Assembly (NCBI GenBank): GCA_049718665.1
Contig: JBNARO010000005.1
Location: 8,136 to 72,135 of the forward strand
Direction of reading: 5' to 3'
Source: NZ13-RE01 sp049718665
GTDB lineage: Bacteria > Dictyoglomota > Dictyoglomia > Dictyoglomales > Dictyoglomaceae
Length of the DNA stretch: 64,000 nucleotides
This document shows, in pieces, positions 53,558 to 62,182 of the stretch; position 1 is the first letter of the stretch; every line of letters begins with the position of its first letter. A model generated the notes under the pieces. That model was not told the origin of the DNA. It made no database searches and was given only the letters and a program-made list of their open reading frames with translations. Position numbers and translations under genes: made by a program.

Positions 53558-54020
53558 AGAAGAACTTAGAAAAATAGTAGAAGATTTAAAAAAAGAAGGG
53601 AAAATCATTGTTTTTACTAATGGCTGTTTTGAGCTTCTTCATCCAGGACATATTGAGCTTTTGGAAAAGGCAAAAAGCTTAGGGGATATACTTATTGTAG
53701 GAATAAATAGTGATAATTCAGTAAGGCAGATTAAAGGAGAAAAAAAGTTAATTTTGGATGAAGAGTCTCGTTTAAGATTAGTTGCATCTATAGGGGTAGT
53801 AGATTATGTAATTCTCTTTGATGAAGTAACTCCTGAAAATGTTATTATGGAATTAAAGCCAAATATTCATGTGAAAGGAGGAGATTATAAAATAGAGGAT
53901 CTTCCGGAAGCAAAAGTTGTAGAAAGATATGGAGGTAAAGTTTATATTTTCCCTTTACTTCCTGAATTTTCTACAACAAGACTTATTGAAAAAATATTAA
54001 ATTTATATAAACAGGCTTAG
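53523..54020 (+). CDS. Heptose-1-phosphate adenylyltransferase (HldE domain II / HldC)
   Basis: A 165-residue cytidylyltransferase-fold protein: VFTNGCFELLHPGHIELLEKAK (HxGH motif), LIVGINSDNSVRQIKG, and the later KGGDYKIEDLPEAKVVERYGGKVYIFPLLPEFSTT. It makes ADP-heptose. The 5' end overlaps the kinase by 35 bases and the 3' end overlaps the convergent ligase gene by 18. Confidence 0.93.
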   Translation: MDGYSLKKIKNREELRKIVEDLKKEGKIIVFTNGCFELLHPGHIELLEKAKSLGDILIVGINSDNSVRQIKGEKKLILDEESRLRLVASIGVVDYVILFDEVTPENVIMELKPNIHVKGGDYKIEDLPEAKVVERYGGKVYIFPLLPEFSTTRLIEKILNLYKQA

Positions 54021-56342
54021 TTTATCCCAAACCTTATCGACAGAAAGCTTTTTCATACAGTCTAAGGTAGTGCATACTCTTTTTCTCTTATCCCAAAGAC
54101 AAGGTTGGCAGGAGAGATCAGTTTTTGCTACTTGGAAATTACTGTTTTCAGGTAAAATCTCTTTAGGATTTGTGGGACCAAATAGAGCTACTAAGGGTTT
54201 ATTTAAAGCAATTCCTAAATGGAGAGGAGCAGAATCTAAACAGACCATGGCTTTACTGAAATAAATCCACCCTAAGAATTCCTCTAAGGATTTTGGACAT
54301 ATAAAAATCCCATCTTTAATGAGAATTCTTAAAGAGTTTCCAATTTCTTCCTCGTCAGGGCCTAAGGTTATTATAAAGGGAATGTTTCTTTCTTTTATTC
54401 TTTTACAAAGTTCTTTCCATTTCTCTCCATCCCATCTTCTATCAATCCCTCTTTTTATACTCATTTCACTGATTCCTGGATGCAAAAGGATGTAAGAAAA
54501 AGGCTCTATTCCTATATTTTTAATTTCTTTTTCTATTTTCTCTTTTGTTTTTGTCGAGAGAAAAATCTTAGGAAGAGAGAAATCGTCATTGATTCCTAAG
54601 GCTCTTACTAATCTATAATGGACTTTCCCCATATATTCATTCCTTTTTGAGGATACCTTATGGGTGTATAAAAAACTTAATAGATTTTCCTTATAACCTA
54701 CTCTAATTTTAGCTCCTGTTAAATACATAAATATAGGTATGAAAGGAGATTTTCCTGAAGAAACAGAGATATCATATTTTTCTCTTCTTAGTTTAGTTAA
54801 GACTTTAAAAGTCTCCCAAAGATTTAATCCATTCTTGGGATTGAATTCTTCTATTTCATAGCCTGCTATTTTCAAAATCTCTTTTCCTCTTGTCTCTGTT
54901 ATAATTTTTACTTTTCCAAATTTTTCTCTTAATTTATTTAAAGTAGGTAAAAATAATATCTGATCCCCTAATCCTCCTAAATTAAAGGCAAGAATCTTTT
55001 TTTCTTTTTTATCCTTATTAAGGTTTAAAAGGAAGGCACAGGAAAACCAAAAGATTATTTGAGGATAAGGTCTATACCATATGGTATCTACAAGACCATG
55101 AAGTAGTGGTGCAGTTATGGAAGATAAAGAGCTGATTCCTATAATTTTCTTTGTAAAATCCCAATTAGGAAAAGAATTCCAAAAAGTTTTAAACAGAGTA
55201 TAAAGCATTATTAAAAATACTATTAAAGAAAATATACTTCCTTCAATAGCTAATTCCAAAAAGAGATTATAAGAGGCTAAGGCAGTGTATTTTGGCTCCA
55301 TATAAAAGGCATAGACTTGGCGAAAAACATCATTTCCTAATCCTATCCCTGTAAGGAAGAAATCTTTAAAAATTTTAAAGGAGCCTTTCCATATCATGAC
55401 CCTTGTAGCATTAGATGTATGTCCCCACAGGGTAAACATAGAGAAAATTCTTGCTCTAAGATAATCTGATGAAAAAATAAGTCCAACTCCTAAGAGAACG
55501 ATAATAGAATATATAACAAAAAGTTTTCTCCTTAGCTTTTTATCTTTTTGCCAGAAATATAAAAAGGTTCCACCAAATAAAACACCAAGAGATCCTAAAA
55601 GTCCTAAGTATGCACCCCGAGAATATGTCCATATTATAGAAAGAGCAGTGATAATTATTGTTAGAGAAATAAAGAATTTGAAATAAGGATAAAAGATTAA
55701 TGCAGAAAAGAGAAAAGGGAATACAGAAATTAAATATCCTCCTAATAAGTTTGGATTTAAAAGAGTTCCATACACTCTTGTTACCCCTTCTGCTATTAAC
55801 TCTGGATCTTCCCAACCTGCTAATGGTGGAACTTTAATGATCCATTGATACACACAATATATAGAAAGAATAAAAGTAGATAGAAGAATAGAGATGATAG
55901 CCTTTCTCTGTTTGGAAGTATCATCAAAAACCTCTCTGAAAACAAAAAATATAGCAAAATAAACTAAGAATTTTGCCAAACCTTTTATAGCAGAGACAAA
56001 ATAGGGAGAAAAGCCTGTCGCATAGATATTTATTCCTAAAAGTATAAAGAATAAAAGGGAGAATTTATCTAAATTCTTGAAAAAACTTTTCTCAGAAGAT
56101 AAAAAGGTAAGTGCTGTCCATAAAATGAAAGCAATAAATATTCCTATAGCAATTTTACCCGTCGATAAAAAAGGGAGTAAAAAGAGGAAGATGTATAGAT
56201 AGTGTTCTAATATAAAATCTAACCAAGGAAATAGAAAAGAAGAAGATATTATAGGGGTGAAGAAATTTTTAACTTTTGTCTCAATATTGTTTAATACTTT
56301 AAATACAAAACTTTCTTGCCATATAGATTCTAAGTTCCTCAT
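54003..56342 (-). CDS. Fused O-antigen ligase-like membrane protein and GT9 heptosyltransferase
   Basis: A ~779-residue protein with two halves. About 1-440 is a polytopic Wzy/WaaL-like region with some 12 helices, GVTRVYGTLLNPNLLGGYL and WTYSRGAYLGLLGSLG (O-antigen ligase marks), and a large periplasmic loop around ATRVMIWKGSFKIFKDFFLTGIGLG. About 445-779 is a soluble GT9 transferase (FNLGGLGDQILFLPTLNKLR at its start, LLHPGIS, then LDSAPLHLGIALNKPLVALFGPTNP). It would transfer sugar units and ligate or polymerise surface glycan. I start at ATG 56342 because AGGGTG is well spaced; GTG 56348 is the alternative. Confidence 0.88.
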   Translation of the reverse strand: MRNLESIWQESFVFKVLNNIETKVKNFFTPIISSSFLFPWLDFILEHYLYIFLFLLPFLSTGKIAIGIFIAFILWTALTFLSSEKSFFKNLDKFSLLFFILLGINIYATGFSPYFVSAIKGLAKFLVYFAIFFVFREVFDDTSKQRKAIISILLSTFILSIYCVYQWIIKVPPLAGWEDPELIAEGVTRVYGTLLNPNLLGGYLISVFPFLFSALIFYPYFKFFISLTIIITALSIIWTYSRGAYLGLLGSLGVLFGGTFLYFWQKDKKLRRKLFVIYSIIVLLGVGLIFSSDYLRARIFSMFTLWGHTSNATRVMIWKGSFKIFKDFFLTGIGLGNDVFRQVYAFYMEPKYTALASYNLFLELAIEGSIFSLIVFLIMLYTLFKTFWNSFPNWDFTKKIIGISSLSSITAPLLHGLVDTIWYRPYPQIIFWFSCAFLLNLNKDKKEKKILAFNLGGLGDQILFLPTLNKLREKFGKVKIITETRGKEILKIAGYEIEEFNPKNGLNLWETFKVLTKLRREKYDISVSSGKSPFIPIFMYLTGAKIRVGYKENLLSFLYTHKVSSKRNEYMGKVHYRLVRALGINDDFSLPKIFLSTKTKEKIEKEIKNIGIEPFSYILLHPGISEMSIKRGIDRRWDGEKWKELCKRIKERNIPFIITLGPDEEEIGNSLRILIKDGIFICPKSLEEFLGWIYFSKAMVCLDSAPLHLGIALNKPLVALFGPTNPKEILPENSNFQVAKTDLSCQPCLWDKRKRVCTTLDCMKKLSVDKVWDKLSLFI

Positions 56343-56344
56343 AC

Positions 56345-56824
56345 TCACTTCACCCTTATGGCAGAGATTACTCCTGTAACATCAGCTTTATAGCTCTCTA
56401 TAGTTATGGGCATTCCTACTTTTACTTTTGTTCCTAAAACTATGGAGTCAGAAGTCTCATAACCTTTAGCAGTGAAAGTAATAAGACAATCCACATTAAA
56501 AGGATTGTTTATATCATCAATAGTTTTAAAACCACCTTTAAAATCAGGGATTATATTCTTTTTCTCATATATTTTTACATCTTTTATTGTTACCCAAGCA
56601 AAGGGCTGATTCTTAATTCTTATAAAGGCTTTTTCTCCTGGGACTATAAATTTATGATCTACTAAAGGTAAATTTCTTATTATAAGATCTACTTCTACTT
56701 CCTTTTCTTCTCCTCTTACTTTTACTATAGGACTTTTCCCTGCTCTAACTAAGAAAATTCCTAAGATTGCTAAAATTATGACTACTAATACAAAGACATC
56801 AAAAACATTTATTTTTTTAAACAT
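56345..56824 (-). CDS. DUF4330 domain protein
   Basis: A 159-residue protein: one N-terminal helix (about 10-28, VFDVFVLVVIILAILGIFLV), then a beta-rich extracytoplasmic part with GEEKEVEVDLIIRNLPLVDHKFIVPGE and a repeat-like KVGMPITIESYKADVTGVI near the end. The family is of unknown function and often neighbours exopolysaccharide genes. GTGA overlap with the glycosyltransferase gene downstream on the same strand supports co-transcription. Confidence 0.8.
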   Translation of the reverse strand: MFKKINVFDVFVLVVIILAILGIFLVRAGKSPIVKVRGEEKEVEVDLIIRNLPLVDHKFIVPGEKAFIRIKNQPFAWVTIKDVKIYEKKNIIPDFKGGFKTIDDINNPFNVDCLITFTAKGYETSDSIVLGTKVKVGMPITIESYKADVTGVISAIRVK

Positions 56825-56926
56825 ATTCTCCTCCTTCCCAAATAATTACTTAGAAATTTTATTATTAAGTCTATCACTTCTGCTAAATTTTGGTAAGGTA
56901 TTTTTTCATAAGTATTAGAATTAATT

Positions 56927-58465
56927 TTATTTCCTTATACTTTTAAGAAGGATTAAAGATGCTTTCAATAAATTTAATGTTTCTTCATCTGGAGAAACTG
57001 TTAGTTGAGTTTTTATTAATGATACTTGATTTTCCAACTCCTTTAAGATTTCTTGCCATTCAGGTTTTGGAGCCTCTTTTACAGGCAAAACTTCTTTTTT
57101 TGTTAAATCTATACTTTGTCCCGCACTTGGTATTAAAGTTTCAAACCCTTTGCTTTTAAGTAGGTCAGATAGAGCTTGGGATGATTTAGGTTCACCATGA
57201 GTTATTATAAAAAGAGGATTAGTTTGAAATTGTTCTGCCCAATTTAATAGGTCCTTTTGATCTCCATGAGCTGAAAATCCATTTATGGTATGAATCTTAG
57301 CATTTACTGTTAATTCTTCTCCCATAACATGGATTCTTTTTGCTCCATCAACAATACTTCTTCCAAGAGTTCCTTGCGCCTGATATCCTACAAAAATTAT
57401 GTGAGTATTCTCTTTCCAGATGTTATGCTTTATATGATGAAGAATTCTCCCCCCAGTACACATTCCACTTCCCGCAATTATGATCCCTATTTCTAAGTTG
57501 TTAATACTTTTTGATTCTTCTACTGTGGAGATATATTTTAGATTTTTTAGTGAAAAGGGGTCTTCAGATTCTAAGAAGTATTTTTGTAATTCCCCAGAAA
57601 GAAGATTACTGTATTTTTTATAAATTTCTGTTATCTTTTTTCCCATCGGACTGTCAAAAAATATTGGAAAATCCTTAGGAATAATATTTTCTTTTTCTAA
57701 GAGCATTAATTCATAAATTATTCTTTGAGCCCTATCCACTACAAAAGAAGGGATAAGAATCTTTCCCCCTTCTCTTATTACACTTTCAATTACTTCTTTA
57801 AATTCTCTTCTTGTTTCCTCTAAGGATTTGTGTAATCTATCCCCATATGTGGATTCAATGACTACATAATCTGCTTGCTCAATAAGAGCAGGGGTTCCTT
57901 CCATTACATTTTCCCACTGTCCTAAGTCTCCTGAAAAAACAATTTTAGTCCTATCTCCCCAAATTTCTAAGGAACTTGCTCCTAATATATGTGCAGAATC
58001 TCTAAATCTCACCTTTATATCTTCTAAATCAATAATTTCATCATAGGGTACTGGCTCGAAAAGCTTCATTGCTGTTTCTACTTCTCTTTCTGTATACAAT
58101 GGCTCTATCAAGGGTTTTCCTGACCTTTGATTTTTTCTATTTATCCTTTCCACCTCTTCCTTCATTAATTTTACAGTGTCTAACCATAATACTTCACAAA
58201 GTTCAATGGTAGGAAGAACTGCATATATTTTCCCAGAAAATCCCTCTTTAACCAATTTAGGTATTCTTCCTGAATGATCTAAGTGGGCATGGGTTAAAAA
58301 TATTCCTGAAATTTGAGAGGGATCAAAAGGAAAAGGGTTTTCATTCTCTCTTTCAGATCTTCCTTGAAATATTCCGCAATCCACAAGATATTTTCTCCCA
58401 TTGATTTCTAATAGATAATTAGACCCTGTAACTTCACCCACTGCTCCTAAAAAAGTAAGCTTCAT
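56927..58465 (-). CDS. Metallo-beta-lactamase/beta-CASP RNA-processing nuclease
   Basis: A 512-residue nuclease. MBL motif 2 LTHAHLDHSGR, motif 3 area FRDSAHILGAS, motif 4 SGDLG; beta-CASP motifs around ESTYGDRLH, IIAGSGMCTGGRI and NGFSAHGDQKDL; THGEPKSSQALSDLL near the end. Matches the KH-less 'YSH1-like' or exonuclease group (COG1236). A ~50-residue helical tail follows. It likely processes RNA. AAAGAGGTGAG precedes the ATG. Confidence 0.92.
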   Translation of the reverse strand: MKLTFLGAVGEVTGSNYLLEINGRKYLVDCGIFQGRSERENENPFPFDPSQISGIFLTHAHLDHSGRIPKLVKEGFSGKIYAVLPTIELCEVLWLDTVKLMKEEVERINRKNQRSGKPLIEPLYTEREVETAMKLFEPVPYDEIIDLEDIKVRFRDSAHILGASSLEIWGDRTKIVFSGDLGQWENVMEGTPALIEQADYVVIESTYGDRLHKSLEETRREFKEVIESVIREGGKILIPSFVVDRAQRIIYELMLLEKENIIPKDFPIFFDSPMGKKITEIYKKYSNLLSGELQKYFLESEDPFSLKNLKYISTVEESKSINNLEIGIIIAGSGMCTGGRILHHIKHNIWKENTHIIFVGYQAQGTLGRSIVDGAKRIHVMGEELTVNAKIHTINGFSAHGDQKDLLNWAEQFQTNPLFIITHGEPKSSQALSDLLKSKGFETLIPSAGQSIDLTKKEVLPVKEAPKPEWQEILKELENQVSLIKTQLTVSPDEETLNLLKASLILLKSIRK

Positions 58466-58477
58466 ACTCTCACCTCT

Positions 58478-59242
58478 TTAAAAAGAAATTTTTCCATAAA
58501 CTTGTTTACACTCAGTACACTCTAAACATCTTATGCAACTTAATGAATTTGGGTCTTTGTAAACTTCAATATTTACTGGACATCTTGCTTTGCATGATCC
58601 ACATTCTGAACATGAAGGTTTAACCACTAATTGGTAAAAAGATACTTTATTAAAACTTGAGAGAATAGTTCCTAAAGGGCATATAAATCTACAAAAGGAT
58701 CTTGAGATAAAAACACTACTTATCAAGAATACTATCAAAATAATAATTTTTATAGTAAAAAGGATACCAATTAAACTTCTTAGTTGAGGTTTAAGAAGAA
58801 TTTGAGGAATTCCCGCGGTTAATGTTCCTGCGGGACATAATTTACAAAACCAAGGCTCTAAGGTTATATATGGAATAGTAATTACTAAGAGAATAAAGAA
58901 TATCCATCTTATAGGAGTGCTAAATCTATTACTAATATTTATCTTAGGTGTTTTTATTTTATAAAGCCAATCCTGAATAGTTCCGAATGGACAAAACCAT
59001 CCACAAAAATATCTTCCCAAGAAAATTCCAGAAAAGATTAAAATTCCTAAAAGAAGAAAGGGGAATTGCCTTATTATTAAAAAATGCTGTAAAGTTCCAA
59101 TGGGACATGCGAAGTTTGCTAAGGGACAAGAATAACAATTAAAAACAGGTAAAGGAATATTTTTGCCAAAGTCTGCTAAATAATAAGAGTTTATAAGGAT
59201 TAAACTTATAATTTGAGAAATATTTCTTGCTCTTTTTCCCAT
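58478..59242 (-). CDS. Polyferredoxin-type membrane protein (NapH/NosR-like)
   Basis: A 254-residue protein with about five helices and Cys motifs: two CP-type membrane-edge motifs, GRYFCGWFCPFGTIQDW and CRFICPLGTIL, plus a C-terminal 2[4Fe-4S] domain with CSECGSCKARCPVN and CIRCLECTECKQ. An early CPLANFACPIG also supports NapH/RnfA-like electron transfer across the membrane. Donor and acceptor are unknown. GGAGGAG precedes the ATG. Confidence 0.88.
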   Translation of the reverse strand: MGKRARNISQIISLILINSYYLADFGKNIPLPVFNCYSCPLANFACPIGTLQHFLIIRQFPFLLLGILIFSGIFLGRYFCGWFCPFGTIQDWLYKIKTPKINISNRFSTPIRWIFFILLVITIPYITLEPWFCKLCPAGTLTAGIPQILLKPQLRSLIGILFTIKIIILIVFLISSVFISRSFCRFICPLGTILSSFNKVSFYQLVVKPSCSECGSCKARCPVNIEVYKDPNSLSCIRCLECTECKQVYGKISF

Positions 59243-59373
59243 CTAATTTATCTCCTCCATTTAAAGTATATCACGACATTAACATTAATGAAAACTTTGA
59301 TTATAGCTCCTTTTGTAAATCTTAGACTTGAAAAAGGAAATATCAAGATGAGTTTATTTGTTTTCTCTTCTTT

Positions 59374-59402
59374 TTGACAATAAAATCAAACCATGCTAAA
59401 AT
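59374..59402 (+). promoter_or_regulatory. Strong promoter for the RNA-binding protein gene
   Basis: Perfect -35 TTGACA, 17-base spacer, extended -10 TGC-TAAAAT. The start codon lies 229 bases downstream, so the message has a ~220-base leader. Confidence 0.8.
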
Positions 59403-59461
59403 TTTTTTGGTTAGAAATGGTTAAAGGTTTTTATTTTTTAAAAGATAAGTTTTGGGACAAG

Positions 59462-59503
59462 AAACCTAAGGTTTCTAAGATTTTAGGAATCTTAGGTTTT
59501 TTT
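59462..59503 (+). ncRNA. Structured 5' leader with terminator-like hairpin before the RRM gene
   Basis: Between promoter and gene, AAACCTAAG at 59462 pairs with CTTAGGTTT at 59491, with inner complementarity (AAGATTTTAGGAATCTT), followed by a run of seven T. This is a terminator-like hairpin inside the leader. A second hairpin at 59580-59601 (GAGAG...CTCTC) precedes the ribosome site TGAGGTG. Nine-codon-scale open frames here overlap the promoter and are not genes. The layout suggests attenuation or autoregulation by the RRM protein, or cold response; not matched to a known class. Confidence 0.55.
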
Positions 59504-59630
59504 ATTCCCCCAAGAAAGAGAGGTGAAGTTTACCAGGGTATCAGTTTCTTAATTTCTCAAAATCTTTATTTTAAGGTTCCGAGAGTTTTCCCTAAAGCTC
59601 TCAAATCTAAAAAATTTCCTGAGGTGAAAA

Positions 59631-59909
59631 ATGAGCAAGACTTTATATGTAGGAAATCTTCCTTGGTCAACAACTGAAGATGAATTAAAAAATGTATTCT
59701 CAAATTATGGAAATGTGATCTCTGCGAGGATTATTTCTGACAAAAATACTGGAAGATCTCGTGGATTTGGTTTTGTAGAAGTTGATGACAATTCAGCAGA
59801 GAAGATGATTAATGCTTTAAATGGTTCTGAATTTAAGGGAAGAAAAATTATAGTCAATGAAGCAAAACCACGAGAAGAAAGAGGAAGAGAAAGAAGATCT
59901 CGATCTTAA
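59631..59909 (+). CDS. RRM-domain RNA-binding protein
   Basis: A 92-residue protein with one RNA-recognition motif: RNP2 LYVGNLPW and RNP1 RGFGFVEV, then a Gly/Arg-Ser-Glu basic tail (EERGRERRSRS). Similar to cyanobacterial Rbp and other bacterial RRM proteins, often cold induced. TGAGGTG precedes the ATG. It is followed by a strong terminator, so it is monocistronic. Confidence 0.95.
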   Translation: MSKTLYVGNLPWSTTEDELKNVFSNYGNVISARIISDKNTGRSRGFGFVEVDDNSAEKMINALNGSEFKGRKIIVNEAKPREERGRERRSRS

Positions 59910-59945
59910 ATTTGGAAAGTAGCTAATTTAATATTATAATTAGTA

Positions 59946-59976
59946 GGGACCCCTCTTTAAGAGGGGTCCCCTTTTT
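59946..59976 (+). terminator. Intrinsic terminator after the RRM gene
   Basis: GGGACCCCTC pairs with GAGGGGTCCC around a TTTAA loop, followed by CTTTTT. A very stable G+C-rich stem in AT-rich DNA. Confidence 0.95.
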
Positions 59977-60004
59977 AAAAGTATTAAAGGGGGAATAATA
60001 TAAG

Positions 60005-60928
60005 TTGAGAAAAGTGAAAATTTTATTATTAGGAATAGGAATTTTTCTACTACTTATAGTTTTAGTAGGAATTGGAGGCTATTTTTATATTCAAAACAGT
60101 TATAAATATATTCCAAGTAAGTCCTTTCCTTCTCTTGACTCTGTGGAGCTTACTGAGTTAATTTTGGGTAAAATGGACAGGATAAACATCTTGTTCTTTG
60201 GAGTGGACGAGAGAAGTTATGATATAGGAAGAAGTGATACTATTATTCTCATTTCTCTAAATTTAAAGAATAAAAAAGTAGATCTTCTCTCTATACCAAG
60301 GGATACCAGAGTAATTATTCCTGGTAGAGGATATGATAAGATAAATCATGCATATCATTATGGTGGGGTAGATCTTGCAGTAAGAACAGTAGAGGAATTT
60401 TTAGGAATCCCTATAAATTACTACGCAAAGATGAATTTTCAACAATTTGAAAAACTTATTGATACTCTTGGAGGAGTAGATATAGAAGTAGAAAAGCCAA
60501 TGTACTATACTGATCGCACTGATAAATTTTTTGTAAGATTAAAACCTGGGAAACATCATCTCAATGGGAAAGAGGCACTGGGATATGTGAGATTTAGACA
60601 TGATCCCTTAGGAGATTTGGGAAGAATAGAAAGACAACAAAAGTTTTTAAAAGCATTATTTAATCAGATGAAAGAAAAAATTACCTTCACTGAAATTCCT
60701 AAATACGTAAATTTAGTAGGATCAACTATAGAAACAAATATTTCTTTTTATGAAGCTTTCTATTTAGCAACAAAATTTATTAATATAGAGGAAAAGGATA
60801 TTAATATGGCTACAATGCCTGGGACACCCGAAAACATTAATGGGATTAGTTATGTGATTCCAGATATGAAGGGGATTGCTACTTGGAAAGAGTCTGTTTT
60901 TGAAGGAAAAGAGAATAATAAATCTTAA
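60005..60928 (+). CDS. LytR-CpsA-Psr (LCP) family protein
   Basis: A 307-residue protein with an N-terminal membrane helix (about 5-28) and an extracytoplasmic LCP domain: NILFFGVDERSYDIGRSDTIILISL, LLSIPRDTRVIIPGRGYDKINHAYHYGG, GGVDIEV and GYVRFRHDPLGDLGRIERQQKFL. LCP proteins move polyprenyl-linked glycans to peptidoglycan or related acceptors. The TTG start follows AAAGGGGGA. rsfS and the Clp1-like gene follow on the same strand. Confidence 0.93.
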   Translation: MRKVKILLLGIGIFLLLIVLVGIGGYFYIQNSYKYIPSKSFPSLDSVELTELILGKMDRINILFFGVDERSYDIGRSDTIILISLNLKNKKVDLLSIPRDTRVIIPGRGYDKINHAYHYGGVDLAVRTVEEFLGIPINYYAKMNFQQFEKLIDTLGGVDIEVEKPMYYTDRTDKFFVRLKPGKHHLNGKEALGYVRFRHDPLGDLGRIERQQKFLKALFNQMKEKITFTEIPKYVNLVGSTIETNISFYEAFYLATKFINIEEKDINMATMPGTPENINGISYVIPDMKGIATWKESVFEGKENNKS

Positions 60929-60945
60929 TTTGGAGGTGTGAATTT

Positions 60946-61287
60946 TTGGAAAGTAAAGAAAAAGCATTTTTTGTCGCTCGTTTAATCTTAGATAAAAAGG
61001 GGAATGATGTCGTAGTTTTAGACTTGACTAATATTTCAGGAATAACAGACTTTTTTATTATATGTACAGGTACAACTCCTACACAGAGAAGAGCTATTCA
61101 AAGAACCATTGAAGAAGAAATGAGTAAATTAGGATATAGACCCAGAGGAATAGAAGGCAGAGAGGGAAGTGGGTGGCTTCTTTTAGATTATTATGATTTT
61201 ATAGTTCATATTTTCTCCCCAAAAGCTCGAGAGTTTTATAAAATTGAAGAGCTTTATAAAAATGCTCCTCAATATACAGAATTCTAA
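60946..61287 (+). CDS. rsfS: Ribosome silencing factor RsfS
   Basis: A 113-residue protein with LDLTNISGITDFFIICTGTT and GWLLLDYYDFIVHIFSPKAREFYKIEELY, the RsfS/Iojap marks. It binds uL14 and blocks 30S-50S joining under starvation. Start TTG 60946 behind GGAGGTG. The stop overlaps the next gene (TAATG). Confidence 0.95.
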   Translation: MESKEKAFFVARLILDKKGNDVVVLDLTNISGITDFFIICTGTTPTQRRAIQRTIEEEMSKLGYRPRGIEGREGSGWLLLDYYDFIVHIFSPKAREFYKIEELYKNAPQYTEF

Positions 61288-62180
61288 TGTTGGATATTCC
61301 TCCTTCTTGGCAAAGAGTAAGAGATAAAATAATTGAAAAAAGAGGATTAGTGATAGTTTTAGGACTTCCTGATGTTGGAAAAAGTTCTTTTGTATATTAT
61401 TTATCAAAAGAAGCCTTAAATAATAATTTGAAAGTAGGAATAGTAAATAGTGATTTAGGACAAAGCGAATTAGGGGTTCCTACAACAGTAAGTTTAAGTA
61501 TTCCAGAAAGAGATTTTCACAATTTTGATGAGTTATCTATTTTGGACTGGTATTTTGTAGGATCTGTATCTCCTATGGGGCATCTTTTACCTCTTTTGGT
61601 TGGAGTTAAAAAGTTAGTAGATAGAGCAAAGCTTGCAGGATGTGAGATTATTGTTGTAAATACTTGTGGACTTATATTAGGGAAATTAGGAAAAGTTTTA
61701 AAATATTACAAGCTTTCTTTATTAAATCCTGATCATATTATTCTTATAAGAAAGGAAAATGAGTTGGAAAGTTTTCTAAAAATCCTTGAGAGACTTGCTT
61801 CTAATTTTTATGTTATCCCTAAAAGTATTATGGCGAGAGAAAGATCTTGGGAAGAAAGGAAAGCTTTTAGGGAGAGAAAATTTTCTATGTATTTTAGTAA
61901 GGGAACTTTCTTAGAGCTTCCTTCTTTCCTGCTTTATTCCATAAACAAGTTTATAGATAAGAATAAAGGAAGTTTTTATGAAAATAGATTAGTAGGACTT
62001 TTTGGAGATAAAGAAAATCTTTTAGCTTTAGGGATCTTAGAAAAAGTAGATTTTGATAATAATCTTTTGGTAGTATTTACTCCTTATTCTGAAAAGGAAA
62101 AAATAAAAAGAATTGAATTAGGAGACTTATATCTTTCCATAAAAGGTGAGGAACTAAGGAAAACAGTTCCTCACCTTTAA
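61287..62180 (+). CDS. Clp1/Grc3-like P-loop RNA 5'-kinase family protein
   Basis: A 297-residue P-loop protein. Walker A GLPDVGKSS near 27, then VNSDLGQSELGVPTTVSL (the D-x-G-Q-S box of Clp1/Grc3), YFVGSVSPMGHLLPLLVGV (the S-P-x-x-H block), and VNTCGLILGKLGKVLKYYKL (the VNT-G-W block). These are the polynucleotide 5'-hydroxyl kinase family marks. Eukaryotic and archaeal members phosphorylate 5'-OH RNA; the bacterial role is unclear. It overlaps rsfS and ends at a terminator. Confidence 0.85.
   Translation: MLDIPPSWQRVRDKIIEKRGLVIVLGLPDVGKSSFVYYLSKEALNNNLKVGIVNSDLGQSELGVPTTVSLSIPERDFHNFDELSILDWYFVGSVSPMGHLLPLLVGVKKLVDRAKLAGCEIIVVNTCGLILGKLGKVLKYYKLSLLNPDHIILIRKENELESFLKILERLASNFYVIPKSIMARERSWEERKAFRERKFSMYFSKGTFLELPSFLLYSINKFIDKNKGSFYENRLVGLFGDKENLLALGILEKVDFDNNLLVVFTPYSEKEKIKRIELGDLYLSIKGEELRKTVPHL
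62142..62178. terminator. Terminator hairpin at the convergent ends of the Clp1-like gene and trpB2
   Basis: A 14-base perfect inverted repeat, AAAGGTGAGGAACT / AGTTCCTCACCTTT, with a nine-base loop. The right arm includes the stop codon of the Clp1-like gene, and the trpB2 stop is within five bases. Works in both directions in principle. Confidence 0.75.
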
Positions 62181-62182
62181 AT

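Noticed and set aside
59393..59677. 94-residue open frame before the RRM gene
   Set aside because: Its start lies inside the -10 region of a strong promoter and it overlaps the real gene; it also crosses a terminator-like hairpin.
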